Below are positions 1-10,700 of a stretch of DNA of 64,000 nucleotides, piece by piece. A program made the position numbers and the translations under genes. Below the pieces are notes generated by a model that did not search any database, was not told where the DNA came from, and saw nothing but the letters and a program-made list of their open reading frames with translations. Numbering within the stretch: position 1 is the first letter of the stretch; each line of letters opens with the position of its first letter. Origin of the DNA: Warburgia ugandensis (Eukaryota; Streptophyta; Magnoliopsida; Canellales; Canellaceae); the NCBI GenBank assembly GCA_035236585.1, contig CP141128.1:25945618-26009617 (forward strand), read 5' to 3'.

Positions 1-1207
1 TCGACAGGGTCGAACCAAGGCATCCTGAGGATGCCCAAGTCACCACAAAACCAAAACACACCCACTGTGTTAAAGCAAAATCACGGACGTGCCTGCAAAC
101 GAGAAAAGGGGCGGAGGCCTGGTATGTCGGTGGGATGCGTTAGTGTTTTGGGCGCCCGCCTCATGTGGGACTGCGACGGTGATGCCATGCATTCCACGTA
201 AGCGGAACGCGCAGCCTGATGATGCTAGTGAGCGTGCGACCATACGTGCGGGTCGGTCTCCGCTCGACTGGGACACAGGTGCATCTCGGGAGCGGTGACG
301 CAGGGCCCATTTTGGGCCTTCTATGTATTCTTAACACTAAAATACACATAACTTGTGTTCTAGGACTCCGATAGAGGTGCCGTGAGAGGCGTTGTGTCCG
401 TATCGACGGCGCAGACACACCCAATCAATAAAATACCTAATCAAGCCCCTATATAAGGCTGGAGTAACCCTTAAACCATGATAGTGGCGCGGGGCCATTA
501 TACCTTTGCAAACCTGACTATACCAAGGCCCAGTTAGGGACCTGAGGAGGCCCTTAGGCATGGTGCCATATGTTTTTGAGGATTTACTTGCATGCATATG
601 GCATGGCATGAGTATGGTCGACCATAGATCCATGTTATGCATATCATAGTATATGTTTATGATATCTATATTACTTTTGACTTCGATTAAGCAATTCTTT
701 AAGTCATCAGTATTCTATTTTGACAATGGCTTTTAATATTGATATTGAATCTGAGTGTCCAAACATCACATGGTTTAAAGAACATATGGTTTAAAACATA
801 GCATGCATTGTAAAACTAGTAGTGATAGACTCCTACTTAGTATAGTGTATACTCACCCAATCCTTAATATTTTTCGGATAGAAGTAAACACTTAAGGACA
901 GGATACACCCGTGATAGAGAACATCCAAATTAAGTACAAATAAGTAAACCCCTACCTTATCTTTTAGTCAATGTTACTTGATTGTAGTTACTCTTTGTAG
1001 CTGGGGCTGTGACTAATACTTTCTTGGAAATAGAGTTGATTTAAAACTATGCCATGGCTATATGATTTGAAAATGTGTTTTGACACTCGCGGTTTTATAT
1101 GAAAGATTGCTTTCCAAAACAAAAGATTTTCATGCATTTCATATTTCTAAAGCAAGGGATCTCATCTTTTTATGAAAATTTGCATATATGAAACCCACGT
1201 CGTCACA
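1..1207 (+). repeat. 5' LTR of element 1 (3' part only, with an internal deletion)
   Basis: The sequence aligns with the 3' LTR from about 5847 to 7766 and ends in gtcgtcaca just before the PBS. It is about 700 bp shorter than the matching part of the 3' LTR. The missing block corresponds to about 6356-7091 of the 3' LTR, and the breakpoint here is near 560. The 5-mer ggcat lies at both edges in the 3' LTR, which fits deletion between short direct repeats. The first part of this LTR, including its promoter, lies outside the window. Confidence 0.88.
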
Positions 1208-1209
1208 GT

Positions 1210-1222
1210 TGGTATCAGAGCC
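1210..1222 (+). other. Primer binding site, element 1 (initiator tRNA-Met)
   Basis: The bases tggtatcagagcc start three bases after the LTR end. This is the standard plant PBS complementary to the 3' end of initiator tRNA-Met, where minus-strand DNA synthesis starts. It is intact. Confidence 0.9.
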
Positions 1223-1347
1223 AAGTTTGACGTTACTCACAGCACAGTTATGAGGAGAATAACTTATAATCAAGTTTCATCCATGAAAGATTAAGGGTAA
1301 TATGATAACACATACTAAGGTCTTGTGAATTACCTTGTGATTTACAG

Positions 1348-2340
1348 ATGCCTAGAAAGAAAGTAAGCGATGCTCCATGACCTGAAGCCCCACCAGTGGA
1401 CTCCACTGAGTCGGGCAATGGGATGGCTGAATTATTCCAGCAATTCCTATAGCATATGGAACAATACATGAGTAATCAACAAACCCAAACCCCTACCACA
1501 TGAGATCCTTCCCCTGATAAAGTAATAGATAGGACTGAGGTTCAGCTAGAAAGGTTTCCAAAATTAGCTCCCTCATTCACAGGAGAAGATGAAGCATCTA
1601 CACCTGAAAAATGGTTAATTGATATTGAAAAGATATTTAAAACCATGAACATAGCTAAATAAAGAAAGGTACCCGTGGCCGCGTCTGTGTTTAGGGGAGA
1701 GGCTACCTTTTGGTGGGAAACAGCGGAAAGGACTTATTTTGACTAGCAAGAAACAATAGGATGGGAAGAATTTAAAAAGGTCTTTAATGACAAATATTAT
1801 CCTAAACACGTAAGAAAATAGAAGGAAAAAGAATTTATGGACTTAGAACAAGGAAACATGATTGTCCAACAGTATGAAAATAAACTCATCAGCCTTCGAA
1901 GATTTGCACCACATGCTTGTGCTGATGAGGAAGACACGGCGGAAAGATTTGTAGATGGGCTCAACCCAGGACTCAGGAACAGAGTTCTAGGTTTCCAACC
2001 TTCTACCGTAACCAAAGTCTTAGAGATGGCCTCCCTATACGAAAAAGATTATCAAAGGAATCAAGCGATAAAGGAAACTAAGAACACCAACACAATGAGA
2101 AATAAAGGAAAGAGACCATTTCAGTCATCTGGACCCAGGCCACCTTCAAGAAGCCGTTTGAAAACAAAGGAAGAAGACCAGACTGGAAGACATGCCCTAG
2201 GTGTAACAGGAATCATTTAGGCAAACCATGTCCCACTTTCAACATCACTTGCTATACTTGTGGAGAATTAGGACATCTTGCTAGGAATTGTCCTAAAAGG
2301 AAAGTTGAAGAGTGTAAAGAAGATCAGGTTCCAAAGAGCC
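1348..2340 (+). pseudogene. gag: gag remnant, element 1
   Basis: Gag forms the virus-like particle and packages the RNA. The chosen start is the ATG at 1348, 140 bp after the PBS, followed by a basic MPRKK-type N-terminus. The Retrotrans_gag core runs about 1560-2080, with recognisable blocks such as FWWET and MASLYEKDY. A classic CCHC knuckle (C-x2-C-x4-H-x4-C) lies at 2250-2291, preceded by a second Cys/His cluster near 2193-2231. In-frame stops lie at 1378, 1450, 1501, 1660, 1744 and 1819, with no frameshift among them. The frame then changes between about 2130 and 2163, so the knuckle is out of frame with the core. Each stop is one C-to-T or G-to-A change from a sense codon. That would suit decay of methylated DNA but is not proof of it. 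Confidence 0.88.
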
Positions 2341-2800
2341 AAGGACGTGTCTTAGCCCTCACCTACAGTCAAGCCCAAGCTTCAAATGCAATAGTTGAAG
2401 GTATTCTTTCTATCTATGATACACCTACTAAAGTTCTATTCAATACAGGCTCCACTCATTCTTTCATATCCCGGGAGTTTGCATCAACCTTGGACATTAT
2501 ACCAGAGGACCTGGACTTCACTCTAGAAGTCATGACTCCTGTAGGCCAAGCACTTCCCACCTATTCTTATCCCCAGGATGTTCCCGTTTTGGTCAAAGAT
2601 CATTTGCTACATGCCAATCTTATTCACTTAGATATGAATGACTTTGATGTCATCCTAGGTATGGACTAGCTAGCCCTTCATCATGCCTTTGTTGATTGCC
2701 ACCAAAAACGTGTCACTTTTACCCTACCTAATGGAGAAACTTTCACCCTCCAAGGAAGAAAGGATTATTTTGGAGCGTGTGTTATTTCTGCCATGAAAGC
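2341..2800 (+). pseudogene. Aspartic protease remnant, element 1
   Basis: This is the retroviral-type aspartic protease that cleaves the Gag-Pol polyprotein. It continues in the frame of the CCHC knuckle. The active-site block is recognisable at about 2433-2465 (VLFNTGSTHSFIS). The family motif is D-S/T-G-S/A, and here the catalytic Asp is Asn (aat at 2442-2444), so the enzyme would be dead even without stops. The downstream flap and C-terminal part (CHQKRVTF, LQGRKDYFG) is present, and a stop interrupts it near 2668. The region leads without a break into the RT linker. Confidence 0.85.
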
Positions 2801-3530
2801 AGTTAAGCACATTGCTCAGGGATGTCCCTTCTTCTTGGCCAAGATTGAATCTGTCGAGAGTCCCCAACCAAAGCTAGAGGATATCGAGGTAGTCCAAGAA
2901 TTTCCTGACGTATTCCCTGAGGACTTACCAGGTCTACCCCCACCAAGAGAAGTTGAGTTTACCATTGACCTTATACCCAGTACTTCCCCTATTTCCAAAG
3001 CTCCTTACCGAATGGCTCCTGCAGAACTAAAAGAATTGAAGACCCAGTTATAGGAACTACTTGACAAAGGGTTCATACAACCTAGTGTATCTCTGTGGGG
3101 AGCTCCAGTCCTTTTTGTTTAGAAAAAGGACGGCTCCATGAGATTGTGCGTAGACTATCAAATGCTAAGTAGGGTCACCATTAAGAACAAGTACCCCCTT
3201 CCCCGAATTCATGATCTTTTTTATCAACTTCAGTTAGCCAGAGTCTTCTCTAAGATTGATCTATGATCCGACTACCATCAACTTCGAGTTAGAGAAGAAG
3301 ATATCCCCAAGACAGCCTTCAGGACTTGATACAGCCATTATGAATTCAGAGTGATGTCCTTTGGTTTAATTAATGCTCCAATTGCGTTTATGGACCTCAT
3401 GAATAGGGTGTTCAAGGAGTACTTAGACAAATTCATCATAGTGTTTGTGGATGATATCTTGATATATTCAGAAACTCCTGAAGACCATAAGGAACGTTAA
3501 GGATAACATTAAGCACCCTACCAGCACACA
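2801..3530 (+). pseudogene. Reverse transcriptase remnant, element 1
   Basis: RT copies the element RNA into DNA. The linker and the start of RT form an open stretch at 2793-3053, with the conserved FPEDLPGLPP and YRMAPAELKELK blocks. The palm motifs follow: [20 protein letters not shown], and the catalytic FVDD at 3444-3455, in which both aspartates are intact. Stops occur at about 3051, 3120, 3264 and 3327. Between about 3490 and 3530 the frame shifts by an indel; the thumb and connection part ([14 protein letters not shown]) then continues in a different frame, which is kept to the end of the integrase. Confidence 0.9.
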
Positions 3531-3759
3531 AGTTATATGCAAAATTCAGTAAGTGTGAGTTTTGGCTAGAAAAGGTTAATTTCTTAGGACACATTATTTC
3601 TTAAGATGGCATAGTAGTCGACCCCGCTAAGGATGATTCAGTATAGAAATGGGAAAGACCTAAGACAGTCGCAAAAATAAGAAGCTTCTTAGGACTTGCC
3701 GAATATTATTGGAGAATCATCGAGGGTTTTTCACGAATTGCTTTACCTTTAACTAAGCT

Positions 3760-4225
3760 GACCAAGAAAGGCACAAGATTTGAATGGACTGATAAATGTG
3801 AGGAAAGTTTCCAGGAACTAAAGAGAAGGTTAACTACAGCACCTGTCCTTACCTTACCTTCAGGAAGTGGCTGATTTGAGATATATAGCAATGCCTTGCA
3901 ACAAGGACTAGGCTGCGTACTAATGCAATATGGGAAGGTAATTGCTTATGCTTCTCGGCAACTCAAGAAGCATGAAGTCAATTACCCAACCCATGACTTG
4001 GAATTAGTGACCATAGTCTTTGCCTTGTGAATCTGGAGACATTATCTATATAGGGAAAAGTTTGAAGTTTTCACAGATCATAAGAGTCTTAAATATATCT
4101 TTTCCCAACAAGACTTAAACATGCAACAAAGAAGATGGATGGAATACTTACAAGACTATAACTTCTCCATTCATTATCACCTTGGAAAAGCTAATGTGGT
4201 AGCTGATGCATTGAGTAGAAAAACC
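3760..4225 (+). pseudogene. RNase H remnant, element 1
   Basis: RNase H removes the RNA strand during reverse transcription. The region shows FEWTDKCEESF, then the first catalytic block, then [12 protein letters not shown] and the end block [15 protein letters not shown]. In the first block the residues read YSNA where the family has Asp, so the first catalytic aspartate is lost (Asp to Asn). This is the same class of change as in the protease. Stops lie at about 3872 and 4028. The part from 4121 to 4372 is open. Confidence 0.88.
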
Positions 4226-4479
4226 CAAAGGATGTGTGCAAGTTTATTTATTAAGAGATGGAAGCTATTACAAGAAGTAATAACGTGGAAACCAGACATA
4301 AGTAAGCGCAAGATCATTATGGAAGGTCTAATGATAAAGTCGGCTGTTAATGAAAAGGTTAAGCGAGCATAGCAAGGGGATCCGGACATACAAGCTTTAA
4401 TAGGAAAATTAGGGTTTACTAAAGGGGAAGATGGTAGCATTTACATGCAAGGAAGATTAGTGGTACTGACTAATGAATA

Positions 4480-5116
4480 ATTAAGACAAGAAATCTTAAA
4501 AGAGGCTCGTCGGTCTAAGTATATTATACACCCGGGAGGAACTAAGATGTATCAAGACTTAAAGAGACAATATTGGTGGGATGGTATGAAAAGAGACATA
4601 GGGGAATTTGTGGCAAAGTGTTTAACATGTCAACAAGTAAAGGCCGTACATCAAAGACCTGCGGGATTGTTACAACCCCTTGAGTTACCCGAATGGAAAT
4701 GGGATCATATTACCATGGACTTCATCGTAGGGTTACCCAGGACCTCTAGGGGTCATGACATGATCTGGGTAATTGTTGATAGATTGACTAAGACAGCCCA
4801 TTTCCTTCCTATACGCCATACCCAATCCACTGACAGCCTATCTCAGCTATACATCAAAGAGATAGTGAGTTTACATGGCATACCCCTTAGTATCACTTTA
4901 GATAGGGATAGCCGCTTCACTTTACAACTTTGGAAGTCTGTCCAAAAATCCTTAGGATCTTCCTTGAACTTTAGCATAGCCTTCAATCCACAAACCGATG
5001 GACAGTCAGAGCGCACGATCCGGATAGTCAAAGTTTTGTGGAGAAATGCTCTCATAGAAGAAGAGACTTGGGAACCGGAGTCAGAAATGCAAGAAAAGTA
5101 CCCTGAGATCTTTTGA
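4480..5116 (+). pseudogene. Integrase remnant with fused chromodomain tail, element 1
   Basis: Integrase inserts the DNA copy. The HHCC zinc-binding region at about 4500-4655 keeps the HPG histidine and both cysteines (CLTCQ), but the first histidine position appears to be Arg. The DDE core follows: MDFIVGLP with the first Asp, LDRDSRF with the second, and DGQSERT with the Glu. Directly after it, at about 5020, the frame continues into VKVLWRN and ETWEPE. These resemble the end of the C-terminal chromodomain of chromoviruses. The rest of the core, the integrase C-terminal part and most of the chromodomain are therefore missing. Because the fusion stays open to 5116, the deletion was in frame. 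Its size cannot be measured here; from the usual length of the family it should be several hundred bases. Confidence 0.88.
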
Positions 5117-5154
5117 CTGTATATATTGTAGAATTTTGGGGCCAAAATTCCCCT

Positions 5155-5167
5155 AAGGGGGTAAGAA
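5155..5167 (+). other. Polypurine tract, element 1
   Basis: A purine run with a single T (aagggggtaagaa) abuts the TG that starts the 3' LTR. This is the expected place for priming of plus-strand DNA. Confidence 0.75.
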
Positions 5168-5486
5168 TGTAATGACTCCATTTTTGTAACCTTGAAATCC
5201 CATGTTGGTAATGAAAAGTTCACTTTTTGAGATAAGGATATTTTGGTCATTTCACTGTTTACCATGACTAGACCTAGAAATTTGATCCTCAGAATGGTAC
5301 CCTTAGGTGTGTTTCAGAAAAAGGAATCCAACAAGATCGGAATCACCCAAAACGGAGTTAAAATGAGCAAGTTATGGCCCTTTGAAGTTCAAGGGCAAAA
5401 TTATAATTTAATTTAAAACGAATTGGCCTGAGAAAACAGGGACCCGTTTTGATACGGGCACCCCCTTCTTCCCAGACGTATTGCAT

Positions 5487-5510
5487 CACCGACATTCTAG
5501 AATGTCGGTG
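5487..5510. promoter_or_regulatory. 24-bp perfect palindrome with heat-shock-element-like core
   Basis: The two 12-bp arms are exact reverse complements around TTCTAGAA (5495-5502), which fits the TTCnnGAA core of a heat shock element. A second, imperfect TTCnnGAGnnTTC follows at 5531-5543. The palindrome lies about 87 bp upstream of the TATA box and is identical in the solo LTR at 44702-44725. A role in transcription is inferred from position and conservation only. Confidence 0.5.
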
Positions 5511-5596
5511 TACAGGGGAAACAACCGCCATTCTAGAGGTTTCTCCACTGCCATTCCATGGCGTAGAAACCCCCCTCCAGAGCCCTCCTTAAGCTC

Positions 5597-5605
5597 TATA
5601 AATAG
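5597..5605 (+). promoter_or_regulatory. TATA box of the element 1 LTR promoter
   Basis: The bases tataaatag lie about 430 bp into the LTR, in a GC-richer stretch. The same box occurs at the matching place in the solo LTR (44791-44799). Transcription would start about 30 bp downstream, marking the U3/R border. Confidence 0.7.
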
Positions 5606-7766
5606 AGCCCTTGGGCGCCTCTAATGGCAGCCCAAAACCCTGGGAAAAACCAATCTTGGAGTTGTAGGAAAGAGGAGAAAATATGAAAAATACCCAACTC
5701 CGAACCAGGTACGCCTTAAACAACTCCAAACCCATCTCCCCCTCAGTCTTAGGTTGAATATCCCTAAGTTTTTGCATGAAAAACCATGCAAAACAGGGCT
5801 CTAGGGAGCCACAATAGACCCAGGGCAGGTACCTGGGGCGTTCTGGTTCGACAGGGTCGAACCACGTGTCCCGAGGATGCCCAAGTCACCATAGAACCAA
5901 AACGCAACCAGTGCATTAAAGGAAAACTGACGGGCTCGTCCATGGACGCGCCCGCAAACGAGAAAAGGGGTCTGCGATGGTGATGCTGCGCTTTTCGCGT
6001 AAGCAGAACATGCAGCCTATTGACACCCGTGAGCGTGTGACCACACGTGGAGCCAGTAGCCCCTCGACCGGGACACAGGTGCGTCCCGGGAGCAGTGATG
6101 CTGGGCCCGTTTTGGGCCTTCTATGTATTCTTGACACTAAAATACCAATAACTTGAGTTCTAGGACTCCGATTGAGGGGTCGCAAGAGGCGTTGTGTCCG
6201 TATCGACGGCCCAGACACACCCAACCATAAAATACCTGATCAAACCCCTATCTAATGCTAGCATGACCCTTAAACTATGATAGTGGCACGGGGCCATTAA
6301 ATCTTTGCAAACCTGACTATACCAAGGCCCAATTAGGGACCTTAGGAGGCCCCTAGGCATGGGAATGAACCCTTAATGCCTAAGTAGTGAGATAAACTAT
6401 TCTAGATCCTATAGAAATAGGCCAAGCTAACCTTTTCCCCCTAAACCATGTCCAGGAACGTACAAGGATAAGGGGACTAGCACGATCAAACCAGGCAGGT
6501 GTCCTATCGCTAGTAAACTGTTGAAAAGAACCCATGATTCTTTGAGAATGCATGTTTTGAGTCATGATTGCTTTTCTAATGCAAGTTTTAAGTTTTTACG
6601 TTACATGTCCTGTCTTTATGCGTATATCATATAAACTTATGTTACATCCTTATGCACATGACTTGTTTAGCATGAATTAATTTCATAAATGAACTTAGCC
6701 TGCATATGAAAAATACATTGCGCATATATTGCCAAGACATGTGTTACATGCATAGACATGTTTTGATGTTTTGTGAAAGGATTCTTGTCTGCATGATACA
6801 TGCATAGACATGTTTTGAATTTTAAAAGGTTATTGCCTGCTTGATAGTATGTGATTTGGGCTAGTATGCTCGTGGGCGCTATGCCGAGAGGTTCGGGGTG
6901 GCCTCGTAGCCTCTACCACTATAGGTGGAAAGGGTACCATGCCAAAAGGGCTTGTCCTCACTTCGATTGCTGTGGTAAACTAGGACTACCACTGGAGGTG
7001 TCACGGCACCCGTCGAAGTGTCATATGCCCCATGGAGGCTATGACAGAGAGTCCCTAGGTACCCAGGGACCATACAGTGCTGAGGTTGTGGGCATAGTGT
7101 GCCCTATGTTTTTAAGGATTTACTTGCATGCATATGGCATGACATGAGTATGGTCGACCATAGATCCATGAGTTGGATTCAGTTGAGCATCTTATGCATA
7201 TCATAGTATATGTTTATGATATCTATGTTACTTTTGACTTGGATTATGCTATTCTTTAAGTTGTCAGTATTCTATTTTGACAATGGTTGTTAATATTGAT
7301 ATTGAACCTGACTGTCCAAACATGCACATGGTTTAAAGAACATATGGTTTAAAACATAGGATGCATTGTAAAACTAGTAGTGATAGACTCCTACTAAGTA
7401 TAGTGTATACTCACCCAATCCTTAATATTTTTCAAATACAAGTAAACACTTAAGGACAGGATACACCTGTGACAAAGAACATCCAAATTAAGTACAAATA
7501 AGTAAACCCGTACCTTATCTTTTAATGAATGTTACTTGATTGTAGTTACTCTCTGTAGCTGGGGCTGTGACTAACACTTTCTTGGGAATAGAGTTGATTT
7601 AAAACTATGCCATGGCTATATGATTTGAAAATGTGTTTTGACACTCAGGGTTTTATACGAAAGATTGCTTTCCAAAACAAAAGATTTTCATGCATTTCAT
7701 ATTTCTACAGCAAGAGATCTCGCCTTTTTATGAAAATTTGCATCATATGAAACCTGGGTCGTCACA

Positions 7767-8993
7767 AAGATTGATACCAGAAAATTGTGAGTTGACTCGT
7801 ATGAGTGAAAGGGATCATTATGATGTGGGTGGGCCTTCGGGCTGGACAAGTTATCGGTCCTTGAGATTTAGCCCCATTGTTTTGGGAGTTTGATGCGTTT
7901 TGAGGGGTCGTTATGATGTGGGCGAGCCTTTGGGCTGGACAAGCTACCGGTTCCTGGCTGGACAAGCTATCAGTCTCTAAAGAGTAAAGCCTTGAGGTGT
8001 GTCTTTGAGTTTGGTGTGTCTTTGGGTTTAACCCATTGCGCTGACTCAATATGCCAAAGAGGATAATATTGTCTGCTATGCAAGTGATATACATGACAAC
8101 ATGTTGGTAAGTGGAAATGTGAAATGGCTCGTATGAGCAAAGACTGGCATTAGGAAATGAAAATGATTAGTGAGTTTGATATGTGACTCCATACTTGCAT
8201 TTCAAAAATATGTTTTAGTACTGATGCATTGATTGTTTTCCCATCTTGTCATGAATTTATATGTTGATGAATGTTGAATTATTTCAAGCTAAATGATAAT
8301 TGAATATTAGTTGGATGTTTCAGCATGGACAAATTAAAATATATAGAATATCATGATTTGTTTATATATAATTGCTTATGATTCCACCTAGACAAATGCA
8401 AGTTTACTAAGATATTGTATTTGTTTACAATATCTCAAAGTAGAGGATTCCAAAGAAATAGGAGCTTATTGACAGGAGTACGCTGACGAAAATATTTTGA
8501 ATTAGACAAGTAATAGTTGGTTTATGTTGGAAGTTACTTTATCAAAAGTGGGAAAGAGACTACTATGCATGTAATTTTGAGAAGTTTGGATAACTTATGT
8601 GATTGGGTTGGGACGTGGAGTTCCTGGGTGCGGTTTGTTGGATTTTATTTATTTTTATTGGTTAGATGTATGGAAAGGAGACAATCTCCATTTATGTTTT
8701 GAAATTTTAATGAATGTTTATCAGGTACTTCCCAATGACATGCTTTAAATATCATATGTTAGAAAAATAGAGAAAACTCTGCCAGACTTTTGGTAGAAAT
8801 GAGCGCTCATTTCATTGAGAATCCTTGCTTTTAAGAAAAGAAAAAATGACACTTGCGGTTTTTCAAAGTGAATTTAAAAGAAAAGATTCTTCTACAGTTG
8901 TTTACATTTTAAAAATGATTTTATTTAGAAATTGAGCTCACTAAGTCAATGTCTTTTGTATTAAAAAGTGTTATGAAAACCCAAGTCATCACA
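7767..8993 (+). repeat. 5' LTR fragment of element 2
   Basis: The stretch ends in gtcatcaca just before a PBS, the same arrangement as in element 1, so it is the 3' part of an LTR. Near its left end a short motif (ggctggacaagctatcggt and variants) is repeated about three times between 7818 and 7980. Small open frames here (for example 8517-8702) show no recognisable domain. Confidence 0.75.
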
Positions 8994-8995
8994 GT

Positions 8996-9007
8996 TAGTA
9001 TCAGAGC
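8996..9007 (+). other. Primer binding site, element 2 (initiator tRNA-Met)
   Basis: The bases tagtatcagagc differ at one position from the tRNA-Met PBS of element 1 (a for g). They start two bases after the LTR end. Confidence 0.8.
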
Positions 9008-9127
9008 TTAGGTTTGGTCCACTCACAACCATTCACATTGAGAAAGTCTTAAGTAGTCTCTAAAGAAAGATGTTGAAATTGATGTGTAGAGAGTAGCTCA
9101 TAAAAAGTTCTTATGATGAAGGGAAGG

Positions 9128-10240
9128 ATGCCACCTAAGAGGACGAGTCAGAGGACAACAAACCTCTCTACTGAGCCATCTGACTAAGGAGTTAAATGAT
9201 GAACTTCATGGCCAATATGATGCAAAACCTTAGTCAGCTGATGCAGCAACAACAACAAATGCAACTACAACAACAATTACAACAACAACAACAATAGCAA
9301 CAACCCCAAGCACAGCCCTAGACCTCGTTTGTGCCTAATACCGGTGAGGGAAGTTCAGGCGGGGACAAGACTAAGGTGGATAACTTGTTGAAGAGGTTTA
9401 AGAAGATTGTGCCTGTATTTACTGGCAAATGGTGAGCCAGAAGCTGCAAAGGGGTGGATATATGAGATAGAGAAGATATTTGAGGCCATGGATATTCTAG
9501 ATGATTGGAAGGTGAAGGTGGCCACATTTGTTTTGACAAGATCAACTTCTTTTTGGTGGCCATCTATAAGGAGAACATTTTTTTAGGGTTGAGGTGATGT
9601 TCCTTGGGAAGAATTCAAGAATGTCTTCTACAACAAATATTTTCCTCCCCACATTAGGCCAAAGAAAGAGCAAGAATTCTTAGCATTCAAGCAAGGAAGC
9701 ATGATCGTTCTCGAGCTTGAAGATAAGTTCACTCAGTTCAGGTGAATTGTGCTAGATGTGTGCACGACAGAGGAAAAAGCAACCCGAATGTTTGTAGAAA
9801 GGTTGAACCCTAGATTGAGGAGTAAGTTTCGAATGACGCAGCCTACTAATGTGGCTAAGGTAGTGGAGATGGCTTCCATTGCTGAGGAGGAACAGGTGAA
9901 GATGCAAACTACTGGGAAAGGCAAGGAAAAAGGAAGGTTTTGGCACAGTGGCAGTGGAGGATACCATGGAGAAAGGAAGAGCTCAAGTTTCTCTTTAGGA
10001 CCTTAAAATCCCCAGAAAGGACAATTTCATAGGCTAGACAGAGAAAGGGACTTCAAACAGTGTCCTCATTGCAATAGATTCCACGAGGGCATGATGTGTT
10101 ATTATTGTGATCAGAGATGTTTTAACTGTGGCGAACAAGGCCACATGGTTAAGGACTGCCCTAAGAGACTGCATCATATAGATTCAGGTTCCAAAGTAGA
10201 GCAATTCCCAAGAGTTAGGGAAGATTTTTTGCTTTGACTA
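9128..10240 (+). pseudogene. gag: gag remnant, element 2
   Basis: The start at 9128 (MPPKRTSQR) is basic, as in related Gag proteins, but stops follow at once. A glutamine-rich run (CAA/CAG repeats, about 9235-9310) comes before the Retrotrans_gag core at 9400-9900. The core keeps blocks such as FEAMDILDDWK, FYNKYFPP and ERLNPRLRSKF. A basic linker (GKGKEKGRFW) leads to an intact CCHC knuckle at 10118-10159 (CFNCGEQGHMVKDC). The longest open piece is 9749-10006. Several stops and at least one frame change make it a pseudogene. Confidence 0.87.
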
Positions 10241-10244
10241 TTGA

Positions 10245-10700
10245 CTAGGCCCACACCTCTAATGCCGTAGTTGAAGGTACACTATTAATATTTGACAAGC
10301 ATGTACGTATTTTGATTGATCCTAGATCTACTCATTCATTCCTTTCATGTGACTTTGCATCATGTATGGATATTATTATACATAAATTAGGATTTGTCTA
10401 GAAGATAGTACCGTAGTGGGTGAAATGGTTGTCGTCAAGAGTTCTTACGAGAAGTACAGGTAGTGATTTTAGGCAAAGAACTTAGTGCTGACTTAATCCT
10501 CCTAAATATGACTAATTTTGATGTCATTTGGGCATGGACTGGTTTGCTGAACATGGGGCACTGGTAGATTGCACAAAGAAACAAGTGACACTGACGAGCT
10601 CAAAGGGGGAGTCCTTTGTATTTCAAGGACGACTGGACATAGTAGGTGTTAGCATAATGTCTGCTATAAAAGCAATGCGTCTGATGTCTAAAGGATGTCA
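10245..10700 (+). pseudogene. Aspartic protease remnant, element 2
   Basis: The protease active-site region is at about 10305-10345 and reads LIDPRSTHSF. The catalytic Asp (10318-10320) is kept, but the D-T/S-G-S motif is broken: Pro and Arg replace the Thr/Ser and Gly. The frame differs from that of the CCHC knuckle upstream. The following part (MGMDWFAEHGALVDC, FQGRLDIVG) starts the long open stretch 10528-10992, whose ATG is only an internal Met. Confidence 0.8.

Larger units (their letters stand above)
1..7766 (+). mobile_element. Ty3/gypsy LTR retrotransposon, element 1 (decayed, 5' LTR cut by window edge)
   Basis: The order LTR, tRNA-Met PBS, Gag with CCHC knuckle, protease, RT, RNase H, integrase, PPT, LTR is that of Ty3/gypsy. 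A short chromodomain-like tail after the integrase remnant suggests a chromovirus, perhaps of the Tekay/Del type (inference from its long LTRs and tail). The coding region changes frame twice (near 2130-2163 and 3490-3530) and carries many stops, so the copy cannot act by itself. The 3' LTR ends at 7766 and the next bases belong to the LTR of a second gypsy element, so element 1 appears to have inserted into that LTR. The target site duplication cannot be checked because the 5' end lies outside the window; the expected 5-mer from the right flank is aagat. Confidence 0.93.
5168..7766 (+). repeat. 3' LTR of element 1
   Basis: The LTR starts tgtaatgactcc after the PPT and ends gtcgtcaca, giving TG...CA ends and a length of 2599 bp. 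It matches the solo LTR at 44383-46960 along nearly its whole length and the 5' LTR at 1-1207. It holds a TATA box, an upstream perfect palindrome and a later block with repeated catgcatagacatg motifs (about 6740-6820). Open frames inside it, such as 5786-5983 and 6851-7147, have no recognisable protein similarity. Confidence 0.92.

Noticed and set aside
6851..7147. Open frame of 98 codons in the 3' LTR, also present at 46046-46342
   Set aside because: It is kept in both LTR copies because they are close relatives, but it lies in LTR DNA, has no domain, and the matching stretch in the 5' LTR is deleted. Conservation through shared descent is enough to explain it.
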